Source: an uncultured Alphaproteobacteria bacterium
GTDB lineage: Bacteria; Pseudomonadota; Alphaproteobacteria; Reyranellales; Reyranellaceae
Length of the DNA: 7,429 nucleotides
Assembly (NCBI GenBank): GCA_903929895.1
Contig: CAIYWM010000457.1
Span: 1-7,429, forward strand
Direction: 5' to 3'
The notes beneath the pieces are model-generated. The model searched no databases, had not been told where the DNA came from, and saw only the letters and a list, made by a program, of their open reading frames with translations. Both the position numbers and the translations under genes were made by a program. Shown piece after piece: positions 1 through 4,909 of the stretch (positions are counted from its first letter, which is position 1; the number at the start of each line of letters is the position of its first letter).

Positions 1-423
1 CTGCGCACGCGACCGCAGGATAACGATCCCGACACGCGCGAACGCTTCATGGCCGGCGCCCTGCTGCCGGGCGCTTGGTACGTGAAGGCGCAGCGCTTCC
101 GCCGCCAGTATCGCGCCCACGTGCTGAAGCTGTTCGAGGAGGTGGACGTGATTTTGGCGCCCGCCACGCCCTGCACCGCGCCCAGGCTTGGCCAGACCAT
201 GATGACGCTGGACGGCGTCGAGCTGGCCGTGCGTGCCAACCTCGGCCTCTACACCCAGCCGATCTCCTTCATCGGGCTGCCGGTCGCGGTGGCGCCGCTG
301 CAACGGCCGGGTGGCCTTCCGATCGGCGTGCAGCTCATCGCCAAGCCCTACAACGAACAGGCCGCGCTGCGCGTGGCCGCGCATCTGCAAAAGCTCGGCG
401 TCGCCGCCGCGCCGCCCGCCTGA
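1..423 (+). CDS. AtzE/HpxY-type amidase (amidase-signature family), C-terminal part only
   Basis: The reading frame is open from the first base, so the gene begins upstream of the window; 140 C-terminal residues are present. The methionine at base 49 is internal. The family hydrolyses amide bonds with a Ser-cisSer-Lys triad, but those residues lie in the missing N-terminal part. What is visible is the typical C-terminal end of the fold: the segment ILAPATPCTAP (about residues 51-61), then YTQPISFIGLPVAVAPL (about 84-100), then PIGVQLIAKP and a final helix. This pattern matches AtzE-like amidases (1-carboxybiuret hydrolase AtzE; HpxY of the oxalurate pathway) better than GatA. The HpxZ-like gene only 9 bp downstream supports that choice. 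In such operons a small GatC-like partner (AtzG/HpxX) usually lies just upstream, outside this window. The substrate cannot be told from this fragment. Confidence 0.88.
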   Translation: MRTRPQDNDPDTRERFMAGALLPGAWYVKAQRFRRQYRAHVLKLFEEVDVILAPATPCTAPRLGQTMMTLDGVELAVRANLGLYTQPISFIGLPVAVAPLQRPGGLPIGVQLIAKPYNEQAALRVAAHLQKLGVAAAPPA

Positions 424-432
424 GGAGCCAGC

Positions 433-831
433 ATGGAAATCAACATCCCCGAAGTCGTCGCCGAGGTGACGGCGGCGTTCAATCGCTACGAGGCGGCGCT
501 CAACAGCAACGATGTCGAGGTCCTGGACGAGCTCTTCTGGAAGAGCCCGCACACGCTGCGTTACGGCGTCGGCGAGCAGCTCTACGGCTACGACCAGATC
601 GCCGCCTTCCGCTCCGGCCGCAATCCGCAGTTCGTGCCGAACCGCGACCTGCTGAAGCTCTGGATCGTCACCTACGGCCGCGACTTCGGCACGGCCAACT
701 GCGAGTTCCAGCGGCACGGCGCGGCCAAGCCCGGCCGGCAGAGCCATACCTGGATGCGGACGCCCGACGGCTGGCGCATCGTCGCCGCGCATGTCTCGCT
801 GCTCGGCGAAGCGACGCCGATGAAGAGCTAG
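433..831 (+). CDS. hpxZ: HpxZ-like protein (DUF3225, NTF2/SnoaL-like fold)
   Basis: A complete protein of 132 residues, about the usual length of the family. It starts [12 protein letters not shown] and contains the family landmarks [11 protein letters not shown] (about 25-35), [14 protein letters not shown] (about 43-56), [12 protein letters not shown] (about 81-92) and [20 protein letters not shown] (about 104-123). These identify the DUF3225 family, small cone-shaped NTF2-like proteins. HpxZ is encoded beside the amidase HpxY in oxalurate/purine catabolism clusters. As I recall, the related AtzH of cyanuric acid degradation acts on a dicarboxyurea intermediate next to AtzE. The start is fixed by GAGGAG at 422-427, overlapping the amidase stop codon and 5 nt before the ATG, so the two genes are co-transcribed and probably translationally coupled. 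The role is inferred to be processing the unstable carboxylated product of the amidase, or assisting it. The specific substrate is unknown. Confidence 0.88.
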   Translation: MEINIPEVVAEVTAAFNRYEAALNSNDVEVLDELFWKSPHTLRYGVGEQLYGYDQIAAFRSGRNPQFVPNRDLLKLWIVTYGRDFGTANCEFQRHGAAKPGRQSHTWMRTPDGWRIVAAHVSLLGEATPMKS

Positions 832-858
832 CACGCCGTTGAAGACCTCGGAGTCAGG

Positions 859-897
859 GTGAATAAACGAAACAAACGAAATAAACGAAACAACTGA
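859..897 (+). CDS. Possible 12-codon mini-ORF with tandem Asn-Lys-Arg repeats
   Basis: A GTG at 859 is preceded by GGAG at 850-853 with a 5-nt spacer, a good Shine-Dalgarno arrangement. The frame reads M-NKR-NKR-NKR-NN and stops at TGA (895-897). The 9-bp DNA repeat is exactly three codons long and stays in frame. The codons are AAA and CGA, which tend to be rare in GC-rich genomes, so a ribosome might slow here. The mini-ORF begins 27 nt after hpxZ and ends 136 nt before the dehydrogenase start at 1034. It could be a leader peptide, a chance reading of a DNA repeat, or nothing translated at all. It matches no named leader peptide that I know. Confidence 0.22.
   Translation: MNKRNKRNKRNN
864..890 (+). 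repeat. 9-bp tandem repeat, (T/C)AAACGAAA x3
   Basis: Three consecutive copies are seen: TAAACGAAA (864-872), CAAACGAAA (873-881) and TAAACGAAA (882-890). A decayed fourth copy, CAACTGAAG, follows at 891-899. The copies differ only in the first base. The block is strikingly A-rich within very GC-rich surroundings. It could be a cluster of protein-binding sites, a dispersed intergenic element, or the mini-ORF described separately. Confidence 0.8.
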
Positions 898-941
898 AGC
901 GAACGTCGCACCCTCTGAATCCCGGGTCGCGACGACCGTTG

Positions 942-958
942 GCGCAACAATGTTGCGC
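942..958. promoter_or_regulatory. 17-bp perfect palindrome, probable operator
   Basis: GCGCAACA-A-TGTTGCGC has two 8-bp arms that are exact reverse complements around one central base. Its size and symmetry are typical of the operator of a dimeric helix-turn-helix repressor. It lies 75 bp upstream of the dehydrogenase ATG at 1034. The single-base centre, or a 7-bp stem with a 3-nt loop in RNA, and the absence of a following T-run argue against a terminator. I cannot assign a regulator, and none is encoded in the window. Confidence 0.5.
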
Positions 959-1020
959 GTCGGTGCTTCTGAAAGGCCTAATCCAGCAGTCCGCTAGGTT
1001 CTTTCTCCACGGTGCCGGCG

Positions 1021-1026
1021 TAAGCT
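1021..1026 (+). promoter_or_regulatory. Candidate -10 box TAAGCT of a leaderless promoter
   Basis: TAAGCT fits the TANNNT pattern of bacterial -10 elements. It ends exactly 7 nt before the ATG at 1034, which would place the transcription start at or next to the start codon. No Shine-Dalgarno sequence is visible before this ATG, as expected for a leaderless mRNA. No good -35 box is seen. The same box, spacing and flanking bases occur upstream of pcaH. Confidence 0.4.
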
Positions 1027-1033
1027 CAGCGGC

Positions 1034-2014
1034 ATGGACAAGCTTCTTCTCACCCACGCCCCTCTCGCGCGGCGGCAGTACTACGGCACCCGCGCCCTCA
1101 CACGGCTACAGGAACTGGTCGAGGTCGTGCTGCACGAGGGCGAGGCGCCGCTCGATGCGCAGGGCGTGATCGGGATGGCGCGCGGCGTCGATTTCATCGT
1201 CGCCGATCGCGCGACGGCGATACCGGCTGTGGTCTTCGAGAGCCTTCCGGGGCTTCGTGCGGTGATGCGCAGCGCCATCGACATCCGCAACATCGACGTT
1301 GCGGCGGCCACGAAGGCGGGCGTGCTCGTGACACAGGCGGAGGCCGGCTTCGTTCCGTCGGTGGTCGAACTCACACTGGGTTTGCTGGTCGATCTGTCGC
1401 GCGGCATCACGCGGGCGGCGACGGCCTATCATGAGGGCGCGAAGCCCGCGATCAGGGTCGGCCGGCAGCTCGGTGGTTCGACCGTCGGCCTCATCGGCTA
1501 CGGCCGCATCTCGCGCACGCTGGCGCCGCTGCTGGCCCAGCTCGGCATGACCGTGCTGGTGTCCGATCCCTATGCCCAGGTCGACGATCCCCGTTACGCG
1601 AAGCTGCCAATGGAAGATCTGCTGGCGAAGGCCGACTACGTGATCTGTCTCGCCATCGCCAACGAGGAGACAGAGAACCTGCTCGATGCGGCAGCCTTCG
1701 CGCGCATGAAGCCGGACGCCTTCTTCATCAACATGTCGCGCGGCAACCTGGTCGACGAGGCGGCGCTCGCAGCGGTCCTGACCGAGGGCCGCATTGCCGG
1801 CGCGGCGATGGATGTCGGCCGGGCGCCGGATCAGATGCCGTCGCCCGAGCTGGCGCGCCTGCCCAACGTCATCGCCACGCCGCATATCGGCGGCCTGACG
1901 CCGCCCGCCAGCGAAAGCCAGGCGATGGACACGGTCCGTCAGGTCGAGGCGCTGGTGAAGGGCGAGGTGCCGCCGGGCGCGGTCAATCTCGCGAGCTGGA
2001 CCCGTCGGGGTTGA
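1034..2014 (+). CDS. D-2-hydroxyacid dehydrogenase-like protein lacking the usual catalytic Glu
   Basis: A 326-residue protein, normal length for the family. This fold normally reduces 2-keto acids to D-2-hydroxy acids, or the reverse, with NAD(H) in the cytoplasm. The N- and C-terminal segments form the substrate domain. The central Rossmann domain has the loop G155-Y-G157-R-I-S160, a GxGxxG motif with its last glycine replaced. An aspartate in VSDPY after the second strand suggests NAD rather than NADP. Catalytic Arg is present as R236 (NMSRGNLVDE) and catalytic His as H284 (TPHIGG). The position normally holding Glu (DVFxxEP in the family) reads D260-VGRAP-D266-QMP, with no Glu there. The start ATG has no Shine-Dalgarno but has a TAAGCT box 7 nt before it. 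A short gene follows after 22-31 nt. The substrate is unknown and activity may differ from the standard family reaction. Confidence 0.85.
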   Translation: MDKLLLTHAPLARRQYYGTRALTRLQELVEVVLHEGEAPLDAQGVIGMARGVDFIVADRATAIPAVVFESLPGLRAVMRSAIDIRNIDVAAATKAGVLVTQAEAGFVPSVVELTLGLLVDLSRGITRAATAYHEGAKPAIRVGRQLGGSTVGLIGYGRISRTLAPLLAQLGMTVLVSDPYAQVDDPRYAKLPMEDLLAKADYVICLAIANEETENLLDAAAFARMKPDAFFINMSRGNLVDEAALAAVLTEGRIAGAAMDVGRAPDQMPSPELARLPNVIATPHIGGLTPPASESQAMDTVRQVEALVKGEVPPGAVNLASWTRRG

Positions 2015-2045
2015 AAAGCCCTGCCGGGGGGCGCATGTGCACTGC

Positions 2046-2228
2046 ATGCGCACGCCGAAGGATCTGATCGCCGTCCATGTCCCGAGCGAGGATCTGGGAG
2101 ACTACAACCTCACCCAGACCGGCTGGTATGCGATGGATGACGGCGGCCACGTCATCCTCGGTCCGTTCGAGAGCCTGGCGCAGTGCGACCGGGCGATGCG
2201 CGACCGGCTACAGCAACAGAAGTTGTGA
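2046..2228 (+). CDS. Small hypothetical protein, about 60 residues
   Basis: Read from the ATG at 2046 this gives 60 residues, MRTPKDLIAVHVPSEDLG onward. A GTG at 2037 in the same frame would add three residues and has a G-run (2026-2031) 5 nt before it, so the start is uncertain. The core TGWYAMDDGGHVILGPFES followed by a helix with one Cys (QCDRAMRD) resembles the short W-Y-x-M-D-x-x-G-x-V-x-GPF-x-S pattern I associate with small alphaproteobacterial proteins of unknown function. No signal peptide or membrane segment is present; the C-terminus (RLQQQKL) is polar. It follows the dehydrogenase by about 31 bp on the same strand and is probably co-transcribed with it. A real gene is favoured by this protein-like pattern and its clean fit between neighbours. 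The function is unknown. Confidence 0.6.
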   Translation: MRTPKDLIAVHVPSEDLGDYNLTQTGWYAMDDGGHVILGPFESLAQCDRAMRDRLQQQKL

Positions 2229-2252
2229 GCCGGCGCGGATAACCGTCCCGGC
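2229..2252. terminator. Hairpin filling the convergent intergenic gap, possible two-way terminator
   Basis: The 24 bases between the stop codon of the small plus-strand gene and that of the minus-strand dehydrogenase fold as one hairpin. GCCGGCGCGG pairs with CCGTCCCGGC around an ATAA loop, with one C-C mismatch and one G-U pair in ten. Neither side has a T-run, so it is not a classical intrinsic terminator. It may still end or protect both convergent transcripts. Confidence 0.45.
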
Positions 2253-3284
2253 CTAGTTGCCGGGCCCGCGCTCCATCGAGAAGGGCTGCCAGCGCTGCAG
2301 CTTGGACTTCTCCAGCACCATCGGATTGACGCAGGCGCGCGGCCACTTGCCGCCCAGCACCAGCGCGAGTTCGGCGCCGACGCGACGCTTGCGCGCCGGA
2401 TCGAAGCGGCTCGAGGCCGAAGCGACGTGCGCCGTCAGGATCACGTTGTCCATGCCGAGCAGCGGATTGTTGTGGCCGACCGGCTCGGTCTCGAGCACGT
2501 CGAGGCCGGCGCCGGCGATCCAGCCTTCCTGCAGCGCCTTGATCATGGCCGGTTCGTCCACGGTGGAACCGCGGCCGGTGTTCACGAACAGCGCCGTCTT
2601 CTTCATCTGGCGGAAATGCTGTTCCTTCATCAGGTGATGCGCGTCCTTGGTGCCGGGCGCATGCATGCTGACGATGTCGGAGCGCTGCAGCAGCTCGTCG
2701 TAGCCGACCGGCTGGACGCCGTAGTCGGACATCACCAGCTCCTCGATATAGGGATCATAGGCCAGCATCTGGAAGCCGAACGGCGCGGCGCGCTTGGCGA
2801 CGGCGCGGGCGACGTGGCCGAACGAGATGAAGCCCAGCGTCATGCCCATGAGGCGGGGAAACTGGTAGAGGTGCGGCCGGCCCTTGGCCCACTCGCCCTT
2901 GCGCACCATCTGGTCCTGCACCACGAGGCGCCGCCAGCTCGCGAGGATCAGCGTCATGGCATGGTCGGCCACTTCCTCGATGAAGGTGTCGGGTACGTTG
3001 GTGACCGGGATGCCGAGCTGTGTGGCCGTGTCCACGTCGACCGAGTCGACACCGACGCTGCCCAGCGACACGACCTTCAGCTTCTTGCCCGCCTCGATCA
3101 CCTTGGCGGTGATGCGCGGACGGCCCTTGCCGTAGATGGCGTCGGCATCGGCCACCGCCTTGATGAGCTCGGCTTCGTCCCCCGAAACCTCGACGATCTC
3201 GGCGCCGATCGGGCCGAGTGTCTCCATTTCCAGCGAATGATCGGTTTTTCCCGGTCCCGTCGTCACGATCTTGAAACGCGCCAC
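2253..3284 (-). CDS. D-2-hydroxyacid dehydrogenase (divergent glycine loop)
   Basis: Read from GTG at 3284, this gives 343 residues starting (M)ARFKIVTTGPG. It has the D-isomer-specific 2-hydroxyacid dehydrogenase layout: an N-terminal substrate half-domain with GSVGVDSVDVD (75-85), a Rossmann domain (about 105-285), and a return to the substrate domain. The catalytic set is complete: R238 in NTGRGSTVDE, E267 in DVLETEP and H286 in TAHVAS. D177 in YDPY favours NAD. The odd point is the nucleotide loop: it reads S154-F-G156-H-V-A159, so two of the three GxGxxG glycines are replaced. The C-terminus carries an extra polar tail (about 317-343). The start is fixed by a strong GGAGGAG 7 nt upstream; a further upstream GTG at 3314 lacks such a site. 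It is transcribed away from the PMH gene and toward the small gene. The substrate is unknown; a phosphoglycerate- or hydroxypyruvate-type 2-keto acid is possible. Confidence 0.88.
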   Translation of the reverse strand: MARFKIVTTGPGKTDHSLEMETLGPIGAEIVEVSGDEAELIKAVADADAIYGKGRPRITAKVIEAGKKLKVVSLGSVGVDSVDVDTATQLGIPVTNVPDTFIEEVADHAMTLILASWRRLVVQDQMVRKGEWAKGRPHLYQFPRLMGMTLGFISFGHVARAVAKRAAPFGFQMLAYDPYIEELVMSDYGVQPVGYDELLQRSDIVSMHAPGTKDAHHLMKEQHFRQMKKTALFVNTGRGSTVDEPAMIKALQEGWIAGAGLDVLETEPVGHNNPLLGMDNVILTAHVASASSRFDPARKRRVGAELALVLGGKWPRACVNPMVLEKSKLQRWQPFSMERGPGN

Positions 3285-3291
3285 GTGTTGT

Positions 3292-3298
3292 CTCCTCC
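3292..3298 (-). promoter_or_regulatory. Ribosome binding site that fixes the dehydrogenase start
   Basis: The minus strand reads GGAGGAG here, followed by 7 nt and the GTG at 3284. This near-consensus Shine-Dalgarno selects that GTG over the in-frame GTG at 3314, which would add ten Arg-rich residues unlike the family's N-terminus. Confidence 0.8.
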
Positions 3299-3312
3299 GT
3301 CGATTTGGCGGC

Positions 3313-3340
3313 ACTCTATCGCAATCCCGCCGCCGTCCAA
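3313..3340 (-). promoter_or_regulatory. Candidate promoter for the minus-strand dehydrogenase
   Basis: On the minus strand TTGGAC (3335-3340) and TAGAGT (3313-3318) are separated by 16 bp. They match the sigma-70 consensus at 3 of 6 and 4 of 6 positions. Transcription would start about 20-25 nt before the GTG, leaving room for the GGAGGAG site. The site lies inside the 65-bp divergent gap, so it may share control with the PMH gene. Confidence 0.3.
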
Positions 3341-3349
3341 CCTCGGTGA

Positions 3350-4888
3350 ATGAACATGCCTGCGTCCAAGAATGTCCTGTTGATCGTCGTCGACCAATGG
3401 CGCGGGCTGATGCTGCCCAAGCTGGGCGCGGACTATCTGAAGCTGCCCAATCTCGACCGGCTGTGCGCCGAGGGCGTGACGTTCCGCAACCATTTCACCC
3501 AGGCCGTGCCCTGCGGCCCGGCGCGCGCCAGCCTGCTGACCGGCCAGTACATGATGAACCACCGCGCGGTGCAGAATACGATCCCGCTCTCCGCGCGCTT
3601 CACCAACCTGGCGCACGAGCTGCGGCGCGGGGGCTACGACCCGGCGCTGGTCGGTTACACGACCACGACGCCCGATCCGCGCCAGACCGCGCCCAACGAT
3701 CCGCGCTTCTTCGTGCTGGGCGACATCATGGAGGGCTTCCACTCGGTCGGTGCCTTCGAGAACCGTGACGCCTATTTCGGCTGGGTCGCCAGCCAGGGCT
3801 TCGAACTGCCGAAGACCCGCGAGGAGATCTGGCTGCCGCAAGGCGCGCCGGGAGCCGGCGCGACCGGCCGGCCGGCGGTCATCCCCAAGGAACTGTCCGA
3901 CACGGCCTGGTTCACCGAGCGCGGGCTCGACTATCTGCGCGGCCGTGGCGGCAAGCCGTGGTTCCTGCATCTCGGCTACTATCGGCCGCATCCGCCGTTC
4001 ATCGCGCCCGAGCCCTACAATTCCATGTATCGCCCCGAGGACATGCCGAAGCCGGTGCGCGCCTCGTCCGCGGCGGAAGAGGGCAAGCAGAATGCGCTGC
4101 TCGACTACTATGTGCGCAACATCAAGCAGGCGAGCTTCTTCCAGGACGGACAGGCGCTCGGTTCGGACATGACCGAGGCCGAGGTGGCGCAGATGCGCGC
4201 CACTTATTGCGGCCTGATGAGCGAGATCGACGATCATCTGGGCCGTGTCTTCGACTATCTGCAGCAGACGGGGCAGTGGGACGACACGCTAATTGTCTTC
4301 ACCTGCGATCATGGCGAACAGGGCGGCGACCATCACCTGCTGGGCAAGATCGGCTATTTCGACGAATCCTATCGCATCCCGATGGTCATCCGCGATCCGC
4401 GGGCCGAGGCAAACGGTACCCGCGGCACGATCGTCGATCGCTTCACCGAGACGATCGACACCATGCCGACCCTCCTCGACTGGATGGGGCTGCCGGTGCC
4501 GCGCCAGTGCGACGGCCGCTCGCTGCTGCCCTTCTGCGAAGGCACGGTGCCGGCCGACTGGCGCACCGAGGTGCATTACGAATTCGACTTCCGCGACCTG
4601 CATTACAGCAAGCCTGAATCGTCTCTGGGTGTGCCGATGGACAAGTGCTCGCTCGCCGTCGTGCAGGACGAAAACTTCAAGTACGTGCACTTCGCGGCCC
4701 TGCCGCCCCTCCTGTTCGACCTCCGGAAGGACCCCGGCCAGTTCGTCAACTGCGCCACCGATCCTGCCTATGCGGTCACGGTCGCCGACTACGCCCGCAA
4801 GATGCTGGACTGGCGGCTGGGCTATGCCGAGCGGACCCTCACCGGCTATCGTGCCACGCCGCAGGGGTTGGAGGTGCGCGCGGCCTGA
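3350..4888 (+). CDS. Phosphonate monoester hydrolase / arylsulfatase-fold enzyme (PMH)
   Basis: A 512-residue alkaline phosphatase superfamily enzyme, essentially the length of the Rhizobium leguminosarum and Burkholderia PMHs, with strong resemblance throughout. PMHs cleave phosphonate monoesters and phosphodiesters, and promiscuously sulfate and phosphate monoesters and sulfonates. The sulfatase signature is C55-G-P-A-R59 followed by ASLLTG; C55 is the residue normally oxidised to formylglycine, the nucleophile. Other expected active-site residues, mapped from memory of the Burkholderia enzyme, are D15 (VVDQWR), Y103 and T105 (GYTTTTPDP), H214 (YYRPHPPF), and D320-H321 (CDHGEQGGDHHLLGK). 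The C-terminal half keeps FTETIDTMPTLLDW and KYVHFAALPPLLFDL. No signal peptide is seen, so it is cytoplasmic. An ATG at 3356 is an alternative start, with GGTGA 6 nt before it. pcaH follows after 21 bp. The natural substrate is not deducible. Confidence 0.9.
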   Translation: MNMPASKNVLLIVVDQWRGLMLPKLGADYLKLPNLDRLCAEGVTFRNHFTQAVPCGPARASLLTGQYMMNHRAVQNTIPLSARFTNLAHELRRGGYDPALVGYTTTTPDPRQTAPNDPRFFVLGDIMEGFHSVGAFENRDAYFGWVASQGFELPKTREEIWLPQGAPGAGATGRPAVIPKELSDTAWFTERGLDYLRGRGGKPWFLHLGYYRPHPPFIAPEPYNSMYRPEDMPKPVRASSAAEEGKQNALLDYYVRNIKQASFFQDGQALGSDMTEAEVAQMRATYCGLMSEIDDHLGRVFDYLQQTGQWDDTLIVFTCDHGEQGGDHHLLGKIGYFDESYRIPMVIRDPRAEANGTRGTIVDRFTETIDTMPTLLDWMGLPVPRQCDGRSLLPFCEGTVPADWRTEVHYEFDFRDLHYSKPESSLGVPMDKCSLAVVQDENFKYVHFAALPPLLFDLRKDPGQFVNCATDPAYAVTVADYARKMLDWRLGYAERTLTGYRATPQGLEVRAA

Positions 4889-4896
4889 GCCGGCGC

Positions 4897-4902
4897 TAAG
4901 CT
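4897..4902 (+). promoter_or_regulatory. Candidate -10 box TAAGCT before pcaH (leaderless geometry)
   Basis: TAAGCT again ends exactly 7 nt before an ATG (4910), in a 21-bp gap without a Shine-Dalgarno sequence. The surrounding bases GCCGGCG(C)TAAGCTC(G/A)GC(A/G)GC-ATG match those before the dehydrogenase at 1034 almost fully. If active, it would give the pca genes a promoter of their own, independent of the PMH gene. No convincing -35 box is visible. Confidence 0.4.
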
Positions 4903-4909
4903 CGGCAGC

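Noticed and set aside
953..982. Sigma-70-like pair TTGCGC / CCTAAT
   Set aside because: Only 3 of 6 and 4 of 6 consensus matches with an 18-bp spacer; too weak to list as a promoter on its own.
854..1057. Minus-strand open frame ending in a Cys/Phe/Val/Tyr tail
   Set aside because: The tail is just the antisense reading of the 9-bp repeat; there is no ribosome site or family resemblance, and it overlaps the dehydrogenase start.
2018..2032. Small hairpin GCCC/GGGC after the first dehydrogenase
   Set aside because: A four-pair stem with a 7-nt loop and no T-run, in a GC-rich genome, is expected by chance.
1106..2053. Long minus-strand open frame (315 codons) opposite the first dehydrogenase
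   Set aside because: It is a GC-bias shadow: Arg/His/Asp-rich low-quality protein with no recognisable motif, fully covered by a well-supported gene.
2427..3353. Long plus-strand open frame (308 codons) opposite the second dehydrogenase
   Set aside because: Its composition is that of an antisense shadow (rich in His, Asp, Arg, Gly) and the opposite strand has clear catalytic motifs.
3263..4237. Minus-strand open frame (324 codons) across the divergent gap and PMH
   Set aside because: It is antisense to the strongly recognised PMH and has no family motif.
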